A stretch of 64,000 nucleotides of DNA from contig OZ007031.1 in assembly GCA_963931605.1 (NCBI GenBank), positions 1,426,001 to 1,490,000 of the forward strand, in the 5' to 3' direction. How positions within the stretch are numbered: position 1 is the first letter of the stretch; each line of letters opens with the position of its first letter. The position numbers were made by a program, and so were the translations under genes. Of the stretch, positions 25,616-34,644 are shown in pieces. The DNA is from CALUOB01 sp944322305 (GTDB taxonomy: Bacteria > Actinomycetota > Coriobacteriia > Coriobacteriales > Coriobacteriaceae). The notes under the pieces were generated by a model, which saw only the letters and a list, made by a program, of their open reading frames with translations, searched no databases and was not told the DNA's origin.

Positions 25616-27916
25616 CTAGTCCGCGCGCGCCTCGTCCTCGTAGCGGGCGATCTCGGCCATGAACACTTCGCCGTAGCGCGCAAGCTTCTTCTCGCCCACA
25701 CCAGGCACCGCCAGAAACTCTTCGTCGGAGGCAGGGCGCCGACGGCACATGGCGCGCAGCGCCGCATCGGAAAAAACCATGTACGGCGGCACTTGCGCCT
25801 CGTCGGCAAGCTCCTTGCGCAGCACGCGCAAGCGCTCAAACAAATCCGCGTCAACGCCTGGACGGTTGCGCTTGGCGTCGTCGGCCATCAGCGCGTCCAC
25901 GCGTTCGCGCGCCGCTCGGGCGGCAGCGCCCGCGCTGCGGCGCTGCGAGCGCTTGAGCGCAAAGGCGAACCCCGCCTGCTGCGCCTCGTCCACACGCGGC
26001 CCCAACCCCACCGTGGGGTACCGCCCGTCCGAAACGGCCAGATACCCGCGGCCCGCCAGCTGGTCCATCACCGCGCGCACCTGCGCCGCCGACTCGTGCA
26101 CCGTGGCGTAGCTGGGAAGCTCGTCCAAGTGGGCGCGCAACACCTGCTCGCTCTCCGAACCGCGCAGCACCTCCACCACGCGCGTCTTGCCAAAGCGCCC
26201 GCCCATCTCGGCCACGCACCGCACGATAGCCTGCGCAAGCGGCGTCACGTCAACCTCTTCAAAGTCGCCCAGGCAGTTCGAGCAGTTGCCGCAGCGGTAA
26301 CCGCTCCCGCCAGCCGGCGCCGCCGCGTCCGCAACGGCTGGGGCGCCAGGAAACGCGGGGGATCCGTCTGCCCCGCGGGCGCCGTAGCTGTTGTTCTTCT
26401 TCTCCGCCGCCGCGCCCTCGCCCGCAGCCCCGGCGCCGCCGGAAGCCGACGCGTCAACGTCTTCGCCGAAGTAGCGCAGCATGTAGCCGCGCAGGCAGCC
26501 GGCCGTGCGGCAGTAGCCCTCCATGAGCTTGAGCAGCCGGTAGCGGTTGGCGCGCGCCTGGACCAGCTGCTCCTCGGTCAGCGCGTCGGCCTCCTCGCCG
26601 GGTGCGGCGCCGACACCGCCGTGGGCCTCGGTCTGGTCTATGAGGTAGCGACGAATGGCCAGGTCGTGGCCGTTCCACAGCAGGATGCACTGAGCCGGCT
26701 CGCCGTCGCGCCCGGCGCGTCCGGCCTCCTGGTAGTAGGCCTCTATGCTCTCGGGCAGGTTGTAGTGGATCACGTAGCGCACGTTGGACTTGTCGATACC
26801 CATGCCGAAGGCGTTGGTGGCCACCATGACCGGACAGTCGTCGGCCACGAACGTCTGCTGCATGGCCGCGCGCTCGGCGGCGGGCAGCCCGGCGTGGTAG
26901 CGGGCGGCGCGCACGCCCTCGCGGCACAGCTCCGCCCACAGGCCGTCCACCGCCTTGCGCGTCGAGCAGTACACGATACCCGACTCGCTGGGGTGCTGGC
27001 GCACATAGGCGAGCACGCGCGCGGTCTTGGCGTGGTCGCCAAGCTCCTCAACGCCAAAGTACAGGTTCGGCCGATCAAAGCCCGTGACCAGGGAAAACGG
27101 ATCGCGCAGGGCGAGGATCTCGGCGATGTCCTGGCGCACGCGCGCGGTGGCCGTAGCCGTGAAGGCCGCCATCACGGGGCGCCGCGGCAGCTGGGCGATA
27201 AACGCCGCGATGGCGGTGTACGACGGACGGAAGTCCTGGCCCCACTGGCTCACGCAGTGGGCCTCGTCCACGGCCACCAAGGGAATGCGCACCGCGGAGG
27301 CAAACGCCTGGAAGCGCGGGTCTTGCAGACGTTCGGGGGCAACGTACATGATCTGGTACCAGCCGCGCCGCGCGCGTTCGAGCACCACGTCTTGCTGGCG
27401 GGGCGTGAGCGTTGAGTTGAAGTACGCCGGGCGGGCGCCGGCCTCTTTGAGCGCGCGGACCTGGTCGCCCATGAGCGAGACGAGCGGGGAGATGACGAGC
27501 GTGAGCGTGGCGGGGGCGGCGGGCTGCGCGGGCGCGGGCGGCGGGGTTTGCACTTGTAGCGCGGGCTGCGCGGATTGCGTGGGACGCGCCTGCGGCGTGG
27601 GCTGCGCTGGCTGCGCCGGCTGGGTTTGCGAAAGCTCCCACAGGTTGTGCGGCGGATAAGAAGAGCGGACTGCCACGGCGCACGCTTGGCCGCTGCCATC
27701 CCCATCGGCCTCCTGCGCGCCCGCTTGCACGCCTGCCGCCTCCTCAGCCAGCGCGAGCGCCGGGACCTGGTAGCAGACCGACTTGCCCGCGCCCGTTGGC
27801 ATGACGCCCAGGACGTCGCGCCCGACGAGGATAGCCCGCACCAGCGACTCTTGGCCAGGGCGGAAGGCGTCGTAGCCAAAGTAGCGCTTCAGTATGTCGA
27901 GCGGGTCTGCCTGCAT
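25616..27916 (-). CDS. recQ: ATP-dependent DNA helicase RecQ with two low-complexity inserts
   Basis: RecQ is a 3'-5' helicase for recombination and fork repair. Walker A MPTGAGKS (K45) is followed by VDEAHCVSQWGQDFRPSY, TATAT, ATNAFGMGIDKSNVR and QEAGRAGRDG. The RQC zinc cysteines and an HRDC domain (last about 75 residues) complete it. The protein is 766 residues, about 150 longer than usual. One Pro/Gln/Ala-rich insert (about residues 58-133) separates motifs I and Ia. A second (about 487-543), containing KKNNSYG, splits the zinc cysteines. The ATG at 27916 has AAGGAGG four bases upstream; it is a single gene. Confidence 0.95.
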   Translation of the reverse strand: MQADPLDILKRYFGYDAFRPGQESLVRAILVGRDVLGVMPTGAGKSVCYQVPALALAEEAAGVQAGAQEADGDGSGQACAVAVRSSYPPHNLWELSQTQPAQPAQPTPQARPTQSAQPALQVQTPPPAPAQPAAPATLTLVISPLVSLMGDQVRALKEAGARPAYFNSTLTPRQQDVVLERARRGWYQIMYVAPERLQDPRFQAFASAVRIPLVAVDEAHCVSQWGQDFRPSYTAIAAFIAQLPRRPVMAAFTATATARVRQDIAEILALRDPFSLVTGFDRPNLYFGVEELGDHAKTARVLAYVRQHPSESGIVYCSTRKAVDGLWAELCREGVRAARYHAGLPAAERAAMQQTFVADDCPVMVATNAFGMGIDKSNVRYVIHYNLPESIEAYYQEAGRAGRDGEPAQCILLWNGHDLAIRRYLIDQTEAHGGVGAAPGEEADALTEEQLVQARANRYRLLKLMEGYCRTAGCLRGYMLRYFGEDVDASASGGAGAAGEGAAAEKKNNSYGARGADGSPAFPGAPAVADAAAPAGGSGYRCGNCSNCLGDFEEVDVTPLAQAIVRCVAEMGGRFGKTRVVEVLRGSESEQVLRAHLDELPSYATVHESAAQVRAVMDQLAGRGYLAVSDGRYPTVGLGPRVDEAQQAGFAFALKRSQRRSAGAAARAARERVDALMADDAKRNRPGVDADLFERLRVLRKELADEAQVPPYMVFSDAALRAMCRRRPASDEEFLAVPGVGEKKLARYGEVFMAEIARYEDEARAD

Positions 27917-28202
27917 GCGTCCTCCTTCGTGCCCCTGCGGCAACGCCGCACGCCGGTGCGTCGCACCCGTGGCGACACCGCACCCCGTGGCGGTGCGCCA
28001 GTGGCGATACCGCCCCTGGCTGGCGCGCTGGCAGCGGCACCGCCTGCAGCGCCGCAGGGTCTCTCTGTTGGGGACATTCTACCGCCGCGCACGGACACCG
28101 CCGTAGAAGACGGGCGCGCAGGTGGCACTGCCGACGGGACGAAGCGCTCGATGAGGAGAGTGCAGCGGTGCGTTGCCCACGCTTTTGTCACCCAAGGAGA
28201 GC

Positions 28203-28584
28203 GGTTGGTCGCCGTCTCGGCGTGGCTAGAGCGGTTGGTCGCTGTTTCGACATCCCCAGGGCGGTTAGACGCTCGCACGACACGCAGCGGGCTGATTTTC
28301 GGAAATAAGCTGCCGTCAGTGCGACCAACTGGAAGTTAGACGACAAAAGCGCGTTCAACCGAAGCCCTACCTGACGGCATCGCGACCAACCGGCGCCTCG
28401 ATGCCATCCAAGCGGGCAAACGAGCACGCGGAGAAAAGCTTGGGCGACAAGTTCGCGGACAACCGCAGCTTAGGCGTCGGGCCAGCGGACAACCGCAGCT
28501 TAGGCGTCGGGCCAGCGGGCAACTGCAGCTTGGGCGTCGGGCCAGCGACCAACCGCGGGCTACCTGTCGGACCAGTGACCAACC
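28203..28584. repeat. 30-bp-phased inverted array D (GCGACCAACC family, longest)
   Basis: Three GGTTGGTCGC-type units start at 28203, 28233 and 28263. Inverted GCGACCAACC-type units start at 28321, 28351, 28382, 28412, then 28455, 28485, 28515, 28545 and 28575. Two of the later 30-bp units are identical over their full length. The gap between innermost cores is 28273-28320, exactly 48 bp, with GCAGC...GCTGC near the centre. The array lies between the divergent recQ and GNAT genes; the flank 27950-28060 is a separate GC-rich degenerate repeat. Confidence 0.88.
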
Positions 28585-28739
28585 GCTGCCCGCCCTGCGC
28601 GCCAAGGTTACGAAATCGCGCACGCTGTGCATCCCAACCGGCGCGACGCCTATCATGAGAGGCGCACGCAACCGTCGCCGGCAGCACGTGCTCAGCGCAG
28701 CCGGCGCTTCTCGCCAAACCGCCCTAGAAAGGCTCTGCC

Positions 28740-29366
28740 ATGACCTCGCCCGCCGTTACGATCCGCGTCGCCACGCCCGCCGACGCCGAAGCACTCCTCG
28801 CCATCTACGCGCCCTACGTTGAGAACACGGCCATCACGTTTGAGTACGAGCCGCCCACGCTCGAGGAGTTCCGCTCGCGCCTGCGCCGCACGCTCGAGCG
28901 CCTCCCCTACCTGGTAGCGGAGATACCGCAGGCAGACGGCGCGCCCGCCATCGCAGGCTACGTGTACGCCAGCCCCTTCAAGAACCGCCCGGCCTACGAC
29001 TGGGCCGTGGAAACCTCCATCTACGTTGACGCTGCGCGCCGCCGCGGAGGCGTGGGTCGCGCGCTGCACAACGCCCTGGAGGCCTGCCTGGCGGCGCAGG
29101 GCATCCTCAACATGGAGGCTTGCATAGCCATGCCGCCCAACGATCAGGACGAGGAGCGCCTCACCTGCGACAGCGCCCGCTTCCACGCGCGCCTGGGCTA
29201 CCGGCTGGCGGGGCGCTTCATGCAGTGCGGACTCAAGTACGGCCGCTGGTACGACATGATCTGGATGGAGAAGATCATCGGCACCCACGCGCCCGACGCA
29301 GCGCAGCCGCGCCCCTTCCCCGAGCTCACGGCCGAGGAGCTGGCCGCCTGCGGCGTGCGCATGTAG
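28740..29366 (+). CDS. GNAT-family N-acetyltransferase (phosphinothricin acetyltransferase-like)
   Basis: This is a 208-residue acetyl-CoA-dependent acetyltransferase. It starts with TIRVATPADAEALLAIYAPYVENTAITFEYEPPT, the typical Pat/MnaT opening. It continues with GYVYASPFKNRPAYDWAVETSIYV and the acetyl-CoA loop RRRGGVGRALH. The end region RFHARLGYRLAGRF is also family-like. Substrates in this branch are small amines or amino-acid analogues; which one is not clear. AAAGG lies eight bases before the ATG. The gene is monocistronic. Confidence 0.9.
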   Translation: MTSPAVTIRVATPADAEALLAIYAPYVENTAITFEYEPPTLEEFRSRLRRTLERLPYLVAEIPQADGAPAIAGYVYASPFKNRPAYDWAVETSIYVDAARRRGGVGRALHNALEACLAAQGILNMEACIAMPPNDQDEERLTCDSARFHARLGYRLAGRFMQCGLKYGRWYDMIWMEKIIGTHAPDAAQPRPFPELTAEELAACGVRM

Positions 29367-29680
29367 GAGATGTCCCAACGCCGGAACGAGATATGTTTGG
29401 CGCATGTTCCCGCGGCCATGACATCGCGAAAGACAATGCTGGGTGACCAGGCCCGCACACGCCCCGCCCCGGCTTTCCAGGTGCCGCAGATTGGCCTGAA
29501 AGAGGAGGGCATTGGCCTTTTGCAGGTAATGCCCTACAAGAATAATGCGACCGTGCTCAGGCCAACGTCAGCGAGGGCACCTCAGGTGGCCGGAATTGCC
29601 GCGAAGGAGGAGCGAGGCGTGCTTTGCACGTGAGCGAAGAATGAACAGCAAGGCCGGGTGCCTCAGACGGCCGCAGCGTC

Positions 29681-29708
29681 GGGCGATCCGGCTGCGGCAC
29701 GCAGCCGG
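29681..29708. terminator. Hairpin downstream of mfd
   Basis: GCCGCAG and CTGCGGC pair around a GC-rich loop just past the mfd stop codon, without a clear T-tract. Nothing else definable is seen in the 346-bp gap 29367-29712. Confidence 0.35.
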
Positions 29709-29712
29709 AACC

Positions 29713-32700
29713 TTAGTCGTCGTCGCCGGAAGGACCCAACGCCGCCAGCACAGCCAGACTCACGGACACCAGGTGGTCCATGCCCCCGCGCACCGGGAAG
29801 CTGAACTTGTGGCTGCGCGGGTAGTTGAGCGCCCCGTACTTGCGGCGCAGCTCGCTGGCCGTGGCGCTCCCCACGTCGATGCCCTGATACACCACGCGCC
29901 CCTGCGTGAGCGCGATGCTCTCGACCCCCAGGCGCTCGGCGCGGATGCGCAGGCGCGCGCGGTCGAACAGGTTGCGCCCGGCCTGCGGCAGCTCGCCGTA
30001 GCTCTCCTCGCACTCCTGCTGCGCCTCGTCCACCTGGGCAAGCTCGGTGGCACTGGCGAGCTTGCGGTACACCAGCACGCGCTTGTCGACCTCGGGCAGG
30101 TACTGCTCGTCCAGGTAAAAGTCGGCCGGCAGGTTGATGGTGACCGCGGCCTGCTCGAGCGAGGCGGTGTCGTCGCCGCGCGCCTCGGCCACGGCCTGGC
30201 CCAGCATCTGCGTGAACAGGTCGAAGCCCACGTTGGACAGGTTGCCGTGCTGCTCGGCGCCCACCAGCGAGCCGGCGCCGCGGATCTCCAAGTCGCGCAT
30301 GGCGATGCGCATGCCGCTGCCCAGCTCCTGGAACTCGGTGAGGGCCGTGAGGCGCTCGGTGGCCTCCGGCGTGAGCGGCAGCTCGCCGGGGAACATGAAG
30401 TACGCGTACGCCTGCGTGGCGCTGCGGCCCACGCGCCCCTTGAGCTGGTAGAGCTGCGCCAGGCCCAGGCGCTGCGAGTCCTCGATGATGAGCGTGTTGG
30501 TGTGCGGGTTGTCGATGCCGCTCTCGATGATGGTGGTGGCCACCAGCACGTCGATGCGCCCCATCGCGAAGTCCACCATCACGTCCTCCACCTCGCGCGG
30601 GCTCATCTTGCCGTGCGCGATGCCCACGCGCGCCTCGGGCACGGCCTCGTGCACGCGCTCCTCGGCGTCCTCGATGGTCTTCACGCGGTTGGACACGTAG
30701 TACACCTGCCCCCCGCGGCCCATCTCCAGGCGGATCGCGGCGCTCACCACGTCGGGGTCGTACTCCCCCACGTGCACCTCGACCGGGCGGCGGCCGGTGG
30801 GCGGCGTGGTGATGAGGCTCATGTCGCGCACGCCCGAGATCGCCATCTGCATGGTGCGCGGGATGGGCGTGGCCGACAGCGTGAGCACGTCGATCTGCTC
30901 GCGCAGGTTCTTGAGCTGCTCTTTGTGCTGCACGCCGAAGCGCTGCTCCTCGTCGATGATGACCAGACCCAGGTTGGCCGGGTTCACGTCGGACGAGAGG
31001 AGCCGGTGCGTGCCCACCAGCACCTTGACCTCGCCGGAGGCGAAGGCCTTGAGCGCACGGCGCTGCTGGGCGGGCGTGCGGAAGCGGCTCATGACCTCGA
31101 CCTCGATGTCGAAGGGGGCGAAACGGTTGAAGAACGTCTCGTAGTGCTGCTGCGCCAAGATGGTGGTGGGGCACAGCACCATGACCTGGCGGCCGGAGTC
31201 CACGCACTTGAACGCCGCGCGCAGGGCCACCTCGGTTTTGCCGAAACCCACGTCGCCGCAGAGCAGGCGGTCCATCGGGCGGCCCGACTCCATGTCGGCC
31301 TTGATGTCGGCGATGGCGGCCAGCTGGTCATGCGTGGGCTCGTAGGGGAAGCTCGCCTCCATGTCGTGCTGGGCGGGCGTGTCAGGCCCGCAGGCGTAGC
31401 CCTGGATGGAGGAGCGCCGCGTGTACAGGTCGACCAGGTCGAACGCCAGCTTCCTGGCGCTTTTGCGCGCCTTGTTGGTGGCGCGCGTCCAGTCGGCAGT
31501 GTTGAGGCGCGTCAGGCGCGGGTTCGAGCCGTCGGGACCCACGTAGCGCGTGATGCGGTCCACCTGCTCGAGCGGCACGTAGAGCTTGTCGCCCCCGGCG
31601 TACTCCAGCAAGAAGTAGTCGCGCTCGCGGCCGTCGACCTCTTGGCGCACGATGTCCGAGAACAGCGCGATGCCGTGCACGGCGTGGACCACGTAGTCGC
31701 CGGGCTTGAAGGGGAAGGTGATCTCGGTTACGTCGACCTGGCGGCGGCGCACGCGGTTGCGGCGGGCGTCCAGACGGGCGTTGAGGTCGTTGACCGAGAA
31801 GATCGCCAGGTGCGCCGCGGGCACCACCACGCCGCCGGGAATGGGCGCGTCCACAAAGGTGACGCGGCCGCCGGGCAGGCTGGGCGCCGTTGCGCGCGCG
31901 CCGCGGTCGTCCAGCGGATCGGCGTTCTCCGGATCCGCCGCCAGCGATGCGTCGAAGGGTATGCCCTCGTCCGAGAAGGTCAGCTCCATGCTCTCGCGCG
32001 CGCCGCGGTCGGGCATGGCGAAGAGCACGGCATACCGGCTGTTGACCACGTCGTGCATGCGCGTGATGAAGCGGTTGTCGGATCCGGCAAGCGCCGGCTG
32101 CTCCACTTTGAGCTCGGCGGTGGTGGCACCGCCCGCGCGGATGATGGACACGTAGTTCAAACGCTGCTGCCTGCCGAAGTCCAGCTCCTGCGGGCGCACG
32201 TAGAGACCGTCCAGCCGATCGACGCCCGCATCCATGGCACGGGCGTCCAGGTCCTCGTAAGCGCGGGTGCAATCGTCGAAAAGGGAGCGCGGCTCGGCGA
32301 GAACCACCAGCGCGTCCTCGGGGAGGTGCGCCAGCGGGGTTGCCGTAGAGCCGTAGAGCACCGGCAGCCAACGGTCCAGCTCAGGCGTTGCCACGTGGGC
32401 GTTGGCCAACTCCAGTAGGGTGGCGAGCTCGGTGTCCTCCTGCGCGGGACGATATATGGCCAAACGCAGGTTGTGCAAGGTCTCCTCGGTAAGCGCCAGC
32501 TCCCGGCACGGGGCGATGCGAATCTCCTCGGCATCGCCGATGGTTTGGCCGGTCGAGCCCACCATGCGGCGGATACGGTCGATCTCATCGCCGAAGAACT
32601 CAAGGCGAACCGGCGCGGCCTCCTGGGCGGGGAACACGTCCACCGTGTCGCCGTGCACGCGGAACAGCCCGGCGCGGTCCGCGGCGTCCGAAGAGGTGTA

Positions 32701-33183
32701 GCCCATGGCGACCAAGCGGCGCGGCACGTCCTCAAAGGGGATCTCGTCACCGATGACAAACGTCTGGCTTTTGAAATAAGGCTGGCCCGCCGGCGGAACG
32801 CAGCGCAGCAGCGCGCGGGCCGAGGCAACCATGACGCAGTTCTCGCCCGCGTTGAGGCGCTCCAAGGCCGCACAGCGCGCTGCTACCACCGCGGCGTCGG
32901 GCTCAACGTCCTTCCAGGGGTAGTCGCGGCGCTCGGGGTAGCGGGCCACATGCTCCACGCCCAGGTAGGACGCGAGCGAACGCGCCGCGCGGTCGGCCGC
33001 CTCCTCGCCCGAGACGATGTAGACCGTGGGCCGCGGGTCGCGCGCGAACTGCGCGGCGGCCATGAGCGTGCGGGCGCTCTGCGCCACGGCCAGCGTGACG
33101 TCCTCCCCGCGGGCAAGCGCCGCCTCGAGCGTGCGCAGGGCGTCGGTTTTGTAAAGCCGTCCGGCAATGCGGTGAATGAGCAT
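29713..33183 (-). CDS. mfd: Transcription-repair coupling factor Mfd
   Basis: Mfd pushes stalled RNA polymerase off DNA and recruits UvrA. The 1156-residue protein has the usual order. An N-terminal UvrB-like region includes GEEAADRAARSLASYLG and RRDYPWKDVEPD. The RNA polymerase-interaction domain contains VNDLNARLDARR and GDYVVHAVHGIALF. The RecG-like helicase has Walker A CGDVGFGKTEVALR (about K649) and DEEQRFGVQHKE, with TLSATPIPRTMQMA, SGIDNPHTNTLI and the TRG motif following. The ATG at 33183 has only a modest ribosome site (AGGTAG). It is usually next to pth; here it stands alone. Confidence 0.97.
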   Translation of the reverse strand: MLIHRIAGRLYKTDALRTLEAALARGEDVTLAVAQSARTLMAAAQFARDPRPTVYIVSGEEAADRAARSLASYLGVEHVARYPERRDYPWKDVEPDAAVVAARCAALERLNAGENCVMVASARALLRCVPPAGQPYFKSQTFVIGDEIPFEDVPRRLVAMGYTSSDAADRAGLFRVHGDTVDVFPAQEAAPVRLEFFGDEIDRIRRMVGSTGQTIGDAEEIRIAPCRELALTEETLHNLRLAIYRPAQEDTELATLLELANAHVATPELDRWLPVLYGSTATPLAHLPEDALVVLAEPRSLFDDCTRAYEDLDARAMDAGVDRLDGLYVRPQELDFGRQQRLNYVSIIRAGGATTAELKVEQPALAGSDNRFITRMHDVVNSRYAVLFAMPDRGARESMELTFSDEGIPFDASLAADPENADPLDDRGARATAPSLPGGRVTFVDAPIPGGVVVPAAHLAIFSVNDLNARLDARRNRVRRRQVDVTEITFPFKPGDYVVHAVHGIALFSDIVRQEVDGRERDYFLLEYAGGDKLYVPLEQVDRITRYVGPDGSNPRLTRLNTADWTRATNKARKSARKLAFDLVDLYTRRSSIQGYACGPDTPAQHDMEASFPYEPTHDQLAAIADIKADMESGRPMDRLLCGDVGFGKTEVALRAAFKCVDSGRQVMVLCPTTILAQQHYETFFNRFAPFDIEVEVMSRFRTPAQQRRALKAFASGEVKVLVGTHRLLSSDVNPANLGLVIIDEEQRFGVQHKEQLKNLREQIDVLTLSATPIPRTMQMAISGVRDMSLITTPPTGRRPVEVHVGEYDPDVVSAAIRLEMGRGGQVYYVSNRVKTIEDAEERVHEAVPEARVGIAHGKMSPREVEDVMVDFAMGRIDVLVATTIIESGIDNPHTNTLIIEDSQRLGLAQLYQLKGRVGRSATQAYAYFMFPGELPLTPEATERLTALTEFQELGSGMRIAMRDLEIRGAGSLVGAEQHGNLSNVGFDLFTQMLGQAVAEARGDDTASLEQAAVTINLPADFYLDEQYLPEVDKRVLVYRKLASATELAQVDEAQQECEESYGELPQAGRNLFDRARLRIRAERLGVESIALTQGRVVYQGIDVGSATASELRRKYGALNYPRSHKFSFPVRGGMDHLVSVSLAVLAALGPSGDDD

Positions 33184-33463
33184 GGGCTACCTATCTGTGA
33201 GCGGCGCGGGGAGCCGCGGCGGTGGAGCGCGCGGCGGCGCCAGCGGTTGCAGGCATACGATTTTGCGCATAACGCAGCCCCGTTTCCGGAGCCCGCCGTG
33301 CCCATCAAGTATAAAAGTCCGCGCGGACACAGGGCGCGCCCGCCACAGAAAAAGCCCGCCGGCCTGCATGGACCAGCGGGCAGAAACGATGTGCGACAAT
33401 GCAGGGAAGATGCCCGGCGGCGCGTCCAGCCGTGCTTGTCGGGACTGCGAGGGCGCGGGGGTG

Positions 33464-33524
33464 CGGGGCCGCAGGAGGCGGCTCGGGCTGGCCGCCTGCG
33501 CCCGTCCAAGAAAACGTCCGCACC
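33464..33524 (+). mobile_element. Relic of the IS3 right end
   Basis: These 61 bp match 22540-22600 (the last transposase codons plus the right terminal repeat) with two differences, one of which removes the stop codon. The rest of the element is absent. The relic ends 15 bp before array E, an array of the same family as the one carrying the intact IS3. Confidence 0.85.
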
Positions 33525-33538
33525 TCAATGGAGCCAAT

Positions 33539-33696
33539 TTCCGCATGCGTTTCGCGTCGGCCGGAAAATTCCGCAGGTATTTTGCATCAACTAAGAAGTT
33601 GCGCATGCATCTTGTATCAGCTGCGAGCCTATTTTGGGCTCCAGCCGACACAGAATGCATGCGGAAACTCGCTGCTGACACAAGTTGCATGCGGAA
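33539..33696. repeat. 30-bp-phased inverted array E (GCATGC family)
   Basis: Left units start at 33539, 33569 and 33599 (TTCCGCATGC/TTGCGCATGC). Inverted units start at 33657 and 33687 (GCATGCGGAA). The unit is conserved over most of its 30 bp, including TGTATCAGCTGCGAG. The inner gap 33609-33656 is exactly 48 bp and is centred on GAGCC-TATTTTG-GGCTC. The array lies between mfd (transcribed leftwards) and the membrane protein gene at 33755. Confidence 0.88.
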
Positions 33697-33754
33697 CATG
33701 CCCGCGCACGCCGGCGCAACGCTGGCGCAACCGCCGCGCCGGCCACTAACGCCC

Positions 33755-34390
33755 CTACGCCACCAGGCCGATGCGCCAGGTAGCAAACGCGCAGATGACG
33801 CCCAGCACCGCAAGCACGATCACGCCCGACAGGTCGGCAAGCTTGCCGCCGAGCGAGCGTTCGCTGCGCCATGCGGCGAACTCACCCGCGGGCACCACGC
33901 GCTTCCATATGCGCCACAGCAGCACCGCGCAGCCGATCACGCCCACGATGTTCTGCAGCAGCAGCTCCCCGCAGACAAGGCCGATGAGGTTCGCCACGGC
34001 GTACCCACCGTCACCTGCCCGGTAATGGCTGTGGACAAAGCGCAGGAGCCACGCCGCAAGCGGTTGGCACATAGCCGCCACAAAGGCGACGGTAATAGCG
34101 GGGTCGGCAACAAACGCATCTTGCAGCCCATCAAGCGAGCCGCCGCCCATCAGCCACAGGTATGCCACCATCGCCACCGGCACCACTACAAGGATGACCT
34201 CGACCACGGTGAAGAAGCGCGCCGTGCGCCGTTCGTATGCGCTTTCAGGGCGCGCAACCGCCGACTTGCCGGAACCGCTCTCCCGCAGAGCCGCCTCCCC
34301 AGCGCCCGCCGCGGCATCCCGCAGCGCCAACGGATCCTTCGCCGTTCCTCGCGCCGCCTCGGCCGCCCGCCTACCGCGCTTTTTGCCCAT
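33755..34390 (-). CDS. Hypothetical multi-pass membrane protein
   Basis: This is a 211-residue protein with a basic, Ala-rich cytoplasmic N-terminus of about 60 residues and then about four hydrophobic helices (VVEVILVVVPVAMVAYLWL; ITVAFVAAMCQPLAAWLL; NIVGVIGCAVLLW; LADLSGVIVLAVLGVICAF). No catalytic motif is visible. AAGGAG lies eight bases before the ATG, so it is a real gene. Family not recognised; no operon partner. Confidence 0.75.
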   Translation of the reverse strand: MGKKRGRRAAEAARGTAKDPLALRDAAAGAGEAALRESGSGKSAVARPESAYERRTARFFTVVEVILVVVPVAMVAYLWLMGGGSLDGLQDAFVADPAITVAFVAAMCQPLAAWLLRFVHSHYRAGDGGYAVANLIGLVCGELLLQNIVGVIGCAVLLWRIWKRVVPAGEFAAWRSERSLGGKLADLSGVIVLAVLGVICAFATWRIGLVA

Positions 34391-34452
34391 GTCGCTAACT
34401 CCTTCAGTATCTCAAGGCGCGGTTGTGCAACCTGCGCCCATGCTTCATGTCA

Positions 34453-34515
34453 CCACGTCAAACATCTGCGCGCCTGACAACTGCCCTCGCGCAGCCGCTC
34501 AAACGTTTGACGTGG
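34453..34515. terminator. Nested palindrome downstream of the GH4 gene
   Basis: CCACGTCAAAC (34453-34463) pairs perfectly with GTTTGACGTGG (34505-34515). Inside, CTGCGCG pairs with CGCGCAG. The structure could end transcription from the alpha-glucoside genes or serve as a binding site; there is no T-tract. Confidence 0.45.
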
Positions 34516-34644
34516 CGGCACGGCCGGATCCAAGCCCCCCGGCGCCAAAGCCGGGACTGACCCTCACCGTCCCCCATCGCTTGCAACGGGAGGGGCGCGG
34601 GCGGCCGCTCAAACGCGCAGCCGCCCGCATCCGCTCAACGACGC

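Noticed and set aside
27950..28060. A seventh 30-bp array upstream of recQ
   Set aside because: The GC-rich sequence repeats roughly every 15 bases with no clear core, no inversion and no 48-bp centre.
28203..28584. A CRISPR array (30-bp repeats at regular spacing)
   Set aside because: The conserved part is only about 10 bp, the spacers are themselves partly conserved, the units invert at the centre, and no cas genes are present.
29545..32418. A 957-residue plus-strand reading frame
   Set aside because: It is antisense to mfd and shows only high-GC shadow composition.
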